From positions 268,421-332,420 of the forward strand of contig NZ_VTZW01000016.1 of NCBI RefSeq assembly GCF_009728995.1: 64,000 nucleotides of DNA, written 5' to 3'. The notes beneath the pieces were generated by a model that saw only the letters and a list, made by a program, of their open reading frames with translations, made no database searches and was not told where the DNA came from. This DNA is from Streptomonospora sp. PA3. GTDB taxonomy: Bacteria > Actinomycetota > Actinomycetes > Streptosporangiales > Streptosporangiaceae. The position numbers and the translations under genes are program-made. How positions within the stretch are numbered: the first letter of the stretch is position 1; each line of letters starts with the position of its first letter. Of this stretch, positions 56,030 to 64,000 are shown in pieces.

Positions 56030-56452
56030 ATGACCGTGTTCGACGCCGCCGGCCGTACCCGCCGGATCGTGATCGCCGCCGCGGTGGCGGCCGTCCTGCT
56101 GACCGGCGCCGCGGCCTGCAGCCAAAGCCGGCCCGCACCCGCTGCGAGCAGTTCGGCGCCGGTGCTGGGCGTGGACACCGACCGCGTCCAGCTGCTGGAG
56201 GGCACCCCGGCCTCGGTTGCGGGCGAGGACGCCGCGTCGCCGGTGGAGCTCCAGCTCACCGGGTATGAGGACGGCGCGGAGCCCGCGGTGGTCATCGCGG
56301 TGCGCCCGCGCGGCGGCCAGGCCGCGGAGTACACCCTCGCCCTCGGCGAGCACCTGGAGGCCGCCGGCTCGTCCTGGCGGGTGTCGGAGATCGGGATCAG
56401 CGGCTCGGAGTCCCAGCCGGCCAGCGTGACGCTGACCCGGGAATCGGAGTGA
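56030..56452 (+). CDS. Small exported lipoprotein, unknown function
   Basis: 140 residues. Signal peptide with lipobox-like TGAAAC predicts lipidation at C30. The mature part is about 110 residues, beta-rich by composition (VELQLTGYEDGAEPAVVIAV, WRVSEIGISG). It resembles small actinobacterial lipoproteins of unassigned function. ATG at 56030 begins the signal peptide; a 45-codon in-frame extension is rejected. Ends 93 bp before the acyl-CoA ligase gene on the same strand. Confidence 0.65.
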   Translation: MTVFDAAGRTRRIVIAAAVAAVLLTGAAACSQSRPAPAASSSAPVLGVDTDRVQLLEGTPASVAGEDAASPVELQLTGYEDGAEPAVVIAVRPRGGQAAEYTLALGEHLEAAGSSWRVSEIGISGSESQPASVTLTRESE

Positions 56453-56545
56453 GGCGTAAGCCCACGTCAGCTACCTACCGGAGGGCCAACCAAGTTACTC
56501 TTCGGTAGAAGGTGACCGAAACCACGCCGCACAGCTGGAGACGCG

Positions 56546-58087
56546 ATGCTCAACCTCGCCGCACTACTCGAAGACGGCGCCCGCACCACCCCCGAACGCG
56601 ACTGCCTGGTGTTCGGCGACCTGCGGATCGACTACGCCACGGCGAACACGATCGCCAACCAGGTGGCCGAGATGCTGACCGCCCGCGGCATCAGGCGCGG
56701 CGACCGAGTGGCCCTGGCCAGTCCCAACACGCCCTACTTCCCATTCGTCTACTTCGGCGCGCTCAAGGCCGGCGCGGTCGTGGTCCCGCTCAACGTGCTG
56801 CTGACCTCCCGCGAGATCGCCTTCCATCTGGAGGACTCGGGCGCCAAGGCGCTGTTCGCCTTCACCGGCACCCCCGACCTCCCGCTGGGCGAGCGCGCCT
56901 TCGCCGCCTTCAAGGACACCGACTCCTGCGAGCTCTACATCGACCTGCCGGCCACCCCCGGCGCCGTGGAGTCCCAGATCGAGGGCGCGGAGACGCTGTG
57001 GGGCGCGCTGGCGGGCACCACCGGGAGCTTCTCCACGGTGCAGACCGACGCCGACGACACCGCGGTGCTCATCTACACCAGCGGCACCACCGGCTCGCCC
57101 AAGGGCGCCGAGCTGACGCACATGAATCTGCTGTTCAACGCCGTCGCCTCCGACGCGCTGTTCGACCGCTCCGAGCACGACGTCTACCTGACCGTGCTGC
57201 CGCTGTTCCACATCTTCGGCCAGACCACCATGATGAACTGCGGCCTCTACCGGCACGCCACGCTGGTGCTGCAGGCCCGCTTCGAGCCCGACGAGGCCCT
57301 GTCGCTGATGGAGAAGGAGCGCGTGACCGTCTTCGCGGGCGTGCCCACCATGTACTGGGGCCTGCTCGGCGCCAAGGGCGAGCACGACATGGCCGCCATC
57401 GCCGGCAACCTCACCACCGCCGTCTCCGGCGGCAGCGCGCTGCCGGGCGAGGTGGCCCGCAACATGAAGGACCGGTTCGGCGTGGAGATCCTCGAGGGCT
57501 ACGGCCTCTCGGAGACCTCGCCGGTGGTGTCGTTCAACAACCCCAAGGTCAAGGCCAAGACCGGCTCGATCGGGCGGCCGATCTGGGGCGTGGAGATGAA
57601 GCTGGTCGACAGCGAGTTCGCCGACGTCGAGGGCGAGGGCCCCGGCGAGATCGCGGTGCGCGGCCACTGCGTGATGAAGGGCTACCACAACCGGCCCGAC
57701 GCCAACGCCCAGGTGTTCAAGGACGGCTGGTTCCGCACCGGCGACATCGCCCGCCGCGACGACGAGGGGTTCTACTTCATCGTCGACCGCTCCAAGGACA
57801 TGATCATCCGCGGCGGCTACAACGTCTACCCGCGGGAGCTGGAGGAGGTGCTGATGACCCACCCCGAGGTCAGCCTGGCCGCGGTCGTGGGTGTCGAGCA
57901 CGAGACGCACGGCGAGGAGATCAAGGCGTTCATCATCCGCGAGGAGGGCTCGGCGCTGACCGGGGAGCAGCTGGTGGAGTGGTCCAAGGAGCGGTTGGCC
58001 GGCTACAAGTACCCGCGGCTGGTCGAGTTCCGCGACTCCCTGCCGATGACGGCGACCGGCAAGATCCTCAAGCGCGAGCTGCGCTGA
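56546..58087 (+). CDS. Long-chain fatty-acid-CoA ligase (FadD-like)
   Basis: 513 residues, ANL adenylating enzyme activating a carboxylic acid with ATP and CoA. P-loop IYTSGTTGSPKGAELTH near residue 175, the A5-type EGYGLSETSP motif, DGWFRTGDI, and IRGGYNVYPRELEE; the catalytic Lys is in TATGKILKREL at the end. Full-length for the family. Chain-length specificity cannot be read. ATG has GGAGACG upstream. An inverted CTACCG/CGGTAG pair (near 56474 and 56504) before the gene could be a TetR/FadR-type operator. Confidence 0.88.
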   Translation: MLNLAALLEDGARTTPERDCLVFGDLRIDYATANTIANQVAEMLTARGIRRGDRVALASPNTPYFPFVYFGALKAGAVVVPLNVLLTSREIAFHLEDSGAKALFAFTGTPDLPLGERAFAAFKDTDSCELYIDLPATPGAVESQIEGAETLWGALAGTTGSFSTVQTDADDTAVLIYTSGTTGSPKGAELTHMNLLFNAVASDALFDRSEHDVYLTVLPLFHIFGQTTMMNCGLYRHATLVLQARFEPDEALSLMEKERVTVFAGVPTMYWGLLGAKGEHDMAAIAGNLTTAVSGGSALPGEVARNMKDRFGVEILEGYGLSETSPVVSFNNPKVKAKTGSIGRPIWGVEMKLVDSEFADVEGEGPGEIAVRGHCVMKGYHNRPDANAQVFKDGWFRTGDIARRDDEGFYFIVDRSKDMIIRGGYNVYPRELEEVLMTHPEVSLAAVVGVEHETHGEEIKAFIIREEGSALTGEQLVEWSKERLAGYKYPRLVEFRDSLPMTATGKILKRELR

Positions 58088-58092
58088 GCGGT

Positions 58093-58122
58093 GCCCGGCG
58101 CGGCCCCGGCGCCGCGCCGGGC
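58093..58122 (+). terminator. Terminator after the acyl-CoA ligase
   Basis: Perfect 12-bp stem (58093-58104 with 58111-58122), 6-nt loop, 6 bp past the stop codon, between convergent genes. Confidence 0.7.
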
Positions 58123-58192
58123 CGGCAGCGCTGCGCGGGGCAGCGGCCCGCCACCGCCGCCGGCGGGTGCGCGGCCGTGCCGCGCGGGCGGC

Positions 58193-58417
58193 TTACAGCG
58201 GCCGCCACTGCGCGCCGCAGACCACGCAGCGGAACTCGATCGGCTTTCCGCAGGTCTTGCAGTGCGGCCCCGGGCTGTACTCGCCGAGGTGGTCGGCGTG
58301 GCGATCGGCGAAGTAGCGCAGCTGCATGCAGGCGTTGCAGCGGATCTGCACGGTGGTGGGACTCCTGGGCCAGGGGGCCTCGGGTTCGATCGGATGCTCC
58401 GTCGACTCGGCGTCCAT
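58193..58417 (-). CDS. Small multi-CxxC zinc-ribbon protein
   Basis: 74 residues with three CxxC knuckles: CNAC, CKTC and CVVC, typical of a zinc ribbon with one extra pair. No other domain. ATG preceded by AAGGGGCGAG. Convergent with the acyl-CoA ligase. Function unknown; proteins of this size are often RNA polymerase- or ribosome-associated. Confidence 0.6.
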   Translation of the reverse strand: MDAESTEHPIEPEAPWPRSPTTVQIRCNACMQLRYFADRHADHLGEYSPGPHCKTCGKPIEFRCVVCGAQWRPL

Positions 58418-58483
58418 CTCGCCCCTTCGCGCTGTGTGGTGTGTGTCTCATCGCCGCCACCCTTGCGAAAGCGGGGGCGGCGG

Positions 58484-59548
58484 TCAAGGCGCGGGGGTGC
58501 GGGCGGCGAGCATGCGCTCGACCCGCTCGGCCGCCTGGGCCAGCCGGTCCGGCGGCACCCGCCCCTCGTCGACGGCGGCCAGGACCGCGTCGCGGGCGGC
58601 GCGGAACAGCGCCTCGTCGGCACCGCCCTCCGGCCGGGCCGGGGCGCCGATTCCGGCCGCGCCGGCCGGGTTGCCCAGGCACAGCAGGTCGGCCCCCGCG
58701 GCCAGGGCGGCCGCGGCGCCCCGAGCGACCCCCCGGGTCCGGTCGGCGGCGCCGGTGTAGGCGGCGAGGCCGCGCATGTCCAGCGCGTCGGTCACCGCCG
58801 CACCGGTGAACCTCAGCTCCGAGCGCAGCAGTTCATAGCAGCGGGCCGAGACGCTGGCCGGTGCCGTGTCCAGGGCGGGGACCGCGAGGTGCCCGGTCAT
58901 CACCATGTCGGTGCCGGCCTGCACCGCCGCGGCGAAGGGCACCAGCTCGCGGCGGTGCAGGGTGGCGGTGTCGGCGCCGAGCACGGGCAGGTCCACGTGG
59001 GAGTCGGTGCGGGTGTCGCCGTGGCCGGGGAAGTGCTTGGCCGCGGAGGCCGTCCCCGCGGCGTGCAGGCCCTCGACGAAGGCCGCGGTGTGCGCGGCGA
59101 CGACGGCGGGATCGGCTCCGAAGGAGCGGTCGCCGATCACCGGGTTGGCGGGGTCGGTGCCGATGTCGGCGACGGGGGCCAGGGCGGCCGTGATCCCGGC
59201 GGCCGCCAGCTCGCGCCCCATCGCCGCGGCGGTCTCGCGCGTGCGGTCGGCGCCGCCGCGCCCCAGCTCGCCGTGTCCCGGGAACGGGGATCCCCCGGCG
59301 GCGTGCAGCCGGGTGACGCGCCCGCCCTCCTCATCGGATGCCGTCAGCAGGTCGGGGCGCAGGGCGCGCAGCTCGGCGGAGAGCCGGGCGGGGTCATCGG
59401 CCAGGTTGTGCGCGAAGTAGGCGACGGCGCCCAGCCCCTCCTCGATCGCGCGGGCCAGCCACGCCGGTACCGAGGTGCCCGCGAAACCCGGCAGGAGCAC
59501 GGTGTGGGCCATCCGGCGCAGGGCGGGGTCGGCGGCGGCGCCGCTCAT
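58484..59548 (-). CDS. GH3 beta-N-acetylhexosaminidase (NagZ/DasD-like)
   Basis: 354 residues, single (alpha/beta)8 GH3 domain. The NagZ-type loop KHFPGHGDTRTDSH carries the catalytic His-Asp dyad; the nucleophile Asp is in VTDALDMRGL. No signal peptide, so cytoplasmic. It would split chitobiose or muropeptide disaccharides to N-acetylglucosamine. ATG at 59548 overlaps the permease stop (ATGA) with AGGGAGCGG before it, so it belongs to the ABC operon. That order matches Streptomyces dasABC-dasD, supporting chitobiose use; cell-wall recycling is the alternative. Confidence 0.87.
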   Translation of the reverse strand: MSGAAADPALRRMAHTVLLPGFAGTSVPAWLARAIEEGLGAVAYFAHNLADDPARLSAELRALRPDLLTASDEEGGRVTRLHAAGGSPFPGHGELGRGGADRTRETAAAMGRELAAAGITAALAPVADIGTDPANPVIGDRSFGADPAVVAAHTAAFVEGLHAAGTASAAKHFPGHGDTRTDSHVDLPVLGADTATLHRRELVPFAAAVQAGTDMVMTGHLAVPALDTAPASVSARCYELLRSELRFTGAAVTDALDMRGLAAYTGAADRTRGVARGAAAALAAGADLLCLGNPAGAAGIGAPARPEGGADEALFRAARDAVLAAVDEGRVPPDRLAQAAERVERMLAARTPAP

Positions 59549-60384
59549 TGCTTGACCGCTCCCTGGACGAGGCCGGAGACCAGGCCGCGCTGCACGAGCA
59601 GGAAGAACGCCATGACCGGGAGGGTGATCACGGTGGAGGCGGCCATGACCGAGCCCCAGTCGGTGGTGTACTGGCCGAAGAACTGCCGCAGCCCCACTGC
59701 CACCGTGTAGTTCTCCGACTGGTTCATGAAGGTCAGCGCCAGGATGAACTCGTTCCAGGCGGTGATGAAGGAGAACACCCCCGTGGCCACCAGGCCGGGC
59801 GCCACCAGGGGGAACAGCACCGACCAGAACATCCGGCCCCACGAGCAGCCGTCGATGTAGGCGGCCTCCTCCACCTCGGCGGGCACCGCCGCGGCGAATC
59901 CGCGCAGCATCCACACGGCGAAGGGCAGGGCCAGGGCGATGTAGACGACGGCCAGCCCGATCAGCGAGTTGAGCATATGCAGGTCGCGGACCTGCAAGAA
60001 CAGCGGGATGACCAGCGCTTCCAGAGGCACCATCTGCACGATGAGCACCAGCACCAGCACGGTGGTGCGCAGCCGGAAGCGGAAGCGGGCCACCGCCACC
60101 GCCGCCAGGAGCGCCAGGACGCTGCTGGCGACCACCGTCAGCGCGGCGACGGCCAGGGAGTTGCCCAGGTAGCGCAGGAACCCCGCCTCGGCCAGCACGA
60201 AGCGGAAGTTCTCCAGCGTGACCGAGGCGGGCAGCAGCGCCTCGGTACCCGAGACCGAGCGCGCCGACAGTGCGGTGACGACCATGAAGTAGGCGGGGAA
60301 CAGCGTGAACGCCAGCACCCCGGCCACCGCGAGCGGGCGGCCCAGGGCGCGGACGGCGGGCCGCCGCCGCGGTCGGGGGCTCAC
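59545..60384 (-). CDS. Sugar ABC transporter permease, MalG-like
   Basis: 279 residues with six membrane helices. The EAA loop (EVEEAAYIDGCSWGRMFWSV) that docks on the ATPase is present. Inner-membrane partner of the permease at 60381. The GTG start overlaps the upstream stop (GTGA), with GAGGAGC 5 nt before. Carbohydrate uptake (CUT1) family. DasC-like by position. Confidence 0.87.
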   Translation of the reverse strand: MSPRPRRRPAVRALGRPLAVAGVLAFTLFPAYFMVVTALSARSVSGTEALLPASVTLENFRFVLAEAGFLRYLGNSLAVAALTVVASSVLALLAAVAVARFRFRLRTTVLVLVLIVQMVPLEALVIPLFLQVRDLHMLNSLIGLAVVYIALALPFAVWMLRGFAAAVPAEVEEAAYIDGCSWGRMFWSVLFPLVAPGLVATGVFSFITAWNEFILALTFMNQSENYTVAVGLRQFFGQYTTDWGSVMAASTVITLPVMAFFLLVQRGLVSGLVQGAVKQ

Positions 60385-61409
60385 CGCAGCTCCTCGTCGC
60401 GGAAGAGGGTGCGCAGGTAGACGACGGTGATCGCCAGCAGCATCAGGGTGAGCAGCACGGCGATGGCCGAGCCCAGCCCGTAGTCCTGGTTGCTGAACGA
60501 GCGCACGTAGGACCACACGCCCAGGTTGAGTACGTCGCGGTTGCCGCCCGATCCGCCGGGCATCAGGTAGACCTGCGCGAACACCTTGAAGTCCCAGATG
60601 GTGGAGAGGATGGTGACCACGGCGAAGACCGGCCGGATGGTGGGCACGGTGACGTTGCAAAACCGCTGCCAGGCCCCGGCGCCGTCCAGCAGCGCGGCCT
60701 CGTGCAGCTCGCGCGGGATGGTGAGCAGCCCGGCCAGCACGGTCACCGCGACGAACGGGAACCCGTGGTGGATGACGTTGAGCGCGGCGATGGCGTAGAA
60801 CGCCGTCCGCTCGGCGAACCAGTTGAACCCCTCGGGCCCCAGCAGCCCCGCCGACTGCAGCAGCCGGCGGACCAGCCCGTTGTCGACGTCGAAGATCCAG
60901 ATCCACACGTAGGTGCCCGAGACCGCGGGCATGGCCCAGGCGACCATGATGCAGCCGAGCACCGCGGTGCGGGCGAGCCGGCCCAGGGGGTTCAGCAGCA
61001 GCGCCACCAGGGTGCCGAAGACGACTGTGCCGGCGACCGCGACGAGGGCGAAGACCGCGGTGTTGGGCAGCGCGACCGTCCACAGGTAGCGGTCGCCGAG
61101 CACGCGGGCGTAGTTGTCCAGCCCGACGAATTCGGTGCGCCCCGAGACGACGTTGTCCAGGCCGTAGTCCTGCACCGACAGCCACACCACCCGCCCCAGC
61201 GGGAACAGCAGCAGGGCGGCGATGACCGCCAGGGCGGGCGCGAGCAGCGTCCAGGGCAGCAGGCGGCGCCGGGTGTGCGCGCGCAGCCGGGGCAGGGCGC
61301 GGCGCCGCCCCGGGGCCGGGGTGTGCGTCCCTCTCGGCGCGGGCGCGCCGGCCCGGTCCTCGGCGGCGCCGGGCGCGCCGGCGGAGGTGGTCGAGAGGGA
61401 GTCGGCCAC
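60381..61409 (-). CDS. Sugar ABC transporter permease, MalF-like
   Basis: 342 residues. A 50-residue polar N-terminus precedes six hydrophobic helices. The EAA loop reads ELHEAALLDGAGAWQRFCNV. CUT1-family channel subunit, DasB-like by position. GTG start 3 bp after the binding-protein stop. No ATPase gene is in the operon; Streptomyces sugar importers share the distant MsiK ATPase, which would fit. Confidence 0.87.
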   Translation of the reverse strand: MADSLSTTSAGAPGAAEDRAGAPAPRGTHTPAPGRRRALPRLRAHTRRRLLPWTLLAPALAVIAALLLFPLGRVVWLSVQDYGLDNVVSGRTEFVGLDNYARVLGDRYLWTVALPNTAVFALVAVAGTVVFGTLVALLLNPLGRLARTAVLGCIMVAWAMPAVSGTYVWIWIFDVDNGLVRRLLQSAGLLGPEGFNWFAERTAFYAIAALNVIHHGFPFVAVTVLAGLLTIPRELHEAALLDGAGAWQRFCNVTVPTIRPVFAVVTILSTIWDFKVFAQVYLMPGGSGGNRDVLNLGVWSYVRSFSNQDYGLGSAIAVLLTLMLLAITVVYLRTLFRDEELR

Positions 61410-61412
61410 GGT

Positions 61413-62705
61413 TCAGGAGTCCTCGTTCAGGATCTTCTCGATCTCCCCGGCGGCGCGGCCGGTGGCCTCCTCCACGGTGGCCTCCTCGTTGAGGATGTCC
61501 TGGAGCATGGCCGCCAGGACCATGTCGCCCTGCACCTTGCCGAAGTTCTGCGTGGCGGGCAGGCCGCGCCCGGCCTCGCTCATCTGCTCGGCGAAGGGCT
61601 GCACGAGCGGGTCCTCGGATGAGGTGTAGGGCTCCAGCTGCTCCTTCTTGCCGGGGAAGTAGGTGGTGGCCTCCGACCAGCGGCGGGCGTTCTCGTCGTT
61701 GGTCAGCGTCTCGACGAAGGACCAGGCCAGGTCGGGGTTCTCGGCGGCGTTGAAGACCGCCAGGTGCGAGCCGCCGAGGAAGGAGGGGCTGTGGCCGCCG
61801 TCGGGTCCGGGGATGGGGAAGGCGCCGATCTTGCCCTCCAGGTCCGGGTTGGCCTCGATCATCGCGGCGGGCGTCCAGCTGCCGGCGATCATCATGGCGA
61901 CGTCGCCGGAGGTGAAGTTGTCCTGCAGGTCGGTCTCCTTCCAGGTGGCGGCGCCGGTGCTGGAGAGGCCGTCCTCCAGGGCGAGGCCGGTGTAGAAGGA
62001 GAGCCCCTCGCGGGCCTCGGCCGAGTCGAGCCCCGAGGTCCACCGGCCGCCGGAGGAGGAGGCGATGTCGCCGCCGTTGCCCCAGACGAAGGGCAGCATC
62101 TGGTAGACCGAGCCGCCCGGCACCGGGAACGCGGTCATGTCCGGGCGCTCCCGGGAGACGGTGAGGGCGGTCTGGCGCAGCTCCTCCCAGGTGGTGGGCT
62201 CTTTCAGGCCGAGGTCGGCGAACACGTCGGTGCGGTAGACGACGGAGCGCACCCCGGCGTACCAGGGAACGCCGTAGAGCCCGCCGTCGAGGGTGGCGGC
62301 CTCGGTCAGGCCCGGGACGTAGGCGTCGGTGGAGCCGACGCGGTCGGAGACGTCCATCAGCGCGCCCGCGCCGGCGAACTCCAGGGTCCAGGTGGTGCCG
62401 ACCTCGGCGACGTCGGGCATGGTGTCGCCGGCGATGGCGGTGACGAACTTGTCGTGGGCATCGGCCCAGGGCACGAACTCGACGTTGACGCCGGCGCCGG
62501 TCACCTTGCGGAACCGCTTGCCGATGTCGTCGAAGTAGGCGGTGGCGTCGGGGTGGGTGCCCTCCATGACCCACACGTCGATAGTCTCGCCCTCGCCGTG
62601 GCCCCGGCCGTCGGAGCCGGCGGCACCGCAGGCGGTGGCGAGGAGGGTCAGGGCGGCGGCCGCAGCTGCGGCGGCCTGCGGTCGTCGGGCGCGGGTGCGT
62701 GCCAT
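61413..62705 (-). CDS. Sugar-binding lipoprotein of ABC importer
   Basis: 430 residues. Signal peptide with lipobox LLATAC (lipidated C26), then a type 1 extracellular solute-binding fold (MalE family): TIDVWVMEGTHPDATAYFDD near residue 41, VPWADAHDKF, and SGDVAMMIAGSW in the C-terminal half. Captures sugar and delivers it to the two permeases. ATG with GGGAGATC upstream; a 47-codon extension is rejected. DasA-like by operon context; ligand likely chitobiose or N-acetylglucosamine oligomers, not proven. Confidence 0.86.
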   Translation of the reverse strand: MARTRARRPQAAAAAAAALTLLATACGAAGSDGRGHGEGETIDVWVMEGTHPDATAYFDDIGKRFRKVTGAGVNVEFVPWADAHDKFVTAIAGDTMPDVAEVGTTWTLEFAGAGALMDVSDRVGSTDAYVPGLTEAATLDGGLYGVPWYAGVRSVVYRTDVFADLGLKEPTTWEELRQTALTVSRERPDMTAFPVPGGSVYQMLPFVWGNGGDIASSSGGRWTSGLDSAEAREGLSFYTGLALEDGLSSTGAATWKETDLQDNFTSGDVAMMIAGSWTPAAMIEANPDLEGKIGAFPIPGPDGGHSPSFLGGSHLAVFNAAENPDLAWSFVETLTNDENARRWSEATTYFPGKKEQLEPYTSSEDPLVQPFAEQMSEAGRGLPATQNFGKVQGDMVLAAMLQDILNEEATVEEATGRAAGEIEKILNEDS

Positions 62706-62740
62706 CGGAGATCTCCCGTCCACTCGCGTCCCCCGGGGTG

Positions 62741-62753
62741 GTAAGGAACTTAC
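62741..62753. promoter_or_regulatory. Candidate operator of the sugar ABC operon
   Basis: GTAAGGAACTTAC, 5-bp inverted repeat with 3-bp spacer, 36 bp upstream of the binding-protein ATG. The adjacent minus-strand TTGCGT could be a -35. No DasR consensus (a palindrome near ACTGGTCTAGACCACT) was found. Confidence 0.35.
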
Positions 62754-62915
62754 GCAAAAACGCGGCCGGTGTGAAGTAATCGACGCAACCGGGACCGGCA
62801 TCGCGTTTCCGCGCGCCCCGGCCGCCCCCGGGCGGACGACCGACACGCTACCGCTTCATCCGGCCACGGTGCGTGTGCACACGCGCGCCGGATTCGAACT
62901 CCACTCCTCCGCGCG

Positions 62916-64000
<1,085 letters not shown>

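Noticed and set aside
62872-62912. Possible tRNA T-arm (GTTCGAATC on the minus strand)
   Set aside because: The flanking bases do not form a T stem, and no acceptor or anticodon stem could be folded around it.

Overview
The window is very G+C-rich (strong G/C bias at third codon positions) and looks chromosomal from an actinomycete, probably Nocardiopsaceae (Nocardiopsis/Streptomonospora/Thermobifida type). That placement is inference from gene content and codon use. It carries a principal sigma factor of the HrdB/RpoD type, a second type II topoisomerase pair (parC/parE), DUF7455, rnhB, nrdJ, nrdR, lexA and leuS. The association of lexA with nrdR-nrdJ, and of hrdB with the gyrase-like pair, is known from Streptomyces, so the left two thirds look like a core actinobacterial neighbourhood with accessory insertions. 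I see no rRNA, tRNA, CRISPR array, prophage or complete insertion sequence.

Layout. 1-1848: truncated MrpA-type antiporter subunit. 1993-2262: small element with terminal inverted repeats. 2632-9543: parC, carbonic anhydrase, TPR protein, PLP enzyme, and parE convergent with them. 10219-12474: DUF7455 zinc ribbon, GNAT enzyme, yaaA. 12476-12750: long hairpin repeat. 13321-17520: rpoD and a PAS-PAS-GAF-PP2C phosphatase. 18148-27496: unknown leaderless protein, tyrosine phosphatase, sugar nucleotidyltransferase, membrane-anchored twin AAA+ ATPase, RNase HII and small membrane proteins. 27622-30860: two overlapping SPFH/band 7 genes. 31073-36342: LysR/MFS pair, NAD(P)-binding protein, CBS protein, GH64 glucanase. 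36646-37603: three-gene toxin-antitoxin-like operon with 4-bp overlaps. 37768-41219: nrdR-nrdJ behind two NrdR boxes. 42071-47344: mannitol-type PTS island (EIIC, EIIB and EIIA as separate genes, zinc dehydrogenase, DeoR regulator, divergent PfkB kinase). 47469-49253: LysM gene and lexA, divergent, with two LexA boxes between. 49528-58417: lipoprotein hydrolase, two related membrane proteins, leuS, an acyl-CoA ligase and small proteins. 58484-62705: chitobiose-type ABC importer (no ATPase gene) with a GH3 hexosaminidase. 62916-64000: truncated cytochrome P450.

How they work together. Several control circuits can be read from the DNA. NrdR boxes sit in front of nrdR-nrdJ. LexA boxes serve lexA and the LysM gene. 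A strong sigma70-type promoter overlaps an A-rich putative DeoR operator before the PfkB kinase. Several genes (6274, 18573, 21072, 22078, 25446, 49528, perhaps 2632) have a TAnnnT -10 hexamer 6-7 nt before the start codon, the arrangement expected for leaderless mRNAs. Strong stem-loops separate most convergent pairs. The PTS island lies between nrdR and the lexA/LysM pair, which are close together in other actinobacteria, so it is probably a lineage-specific insertion.

Nothing here is clearly a new defence system or biosynthetic cluster. The best candidates for undescribed biology are the Phd/HicB-fusion operon with its 40-residue acidic third gene, the membrane-tethered double CbxX ATPase, the paired SPFH proteins, the split hexitol PTS pathway and the dispersed palindromic elements.
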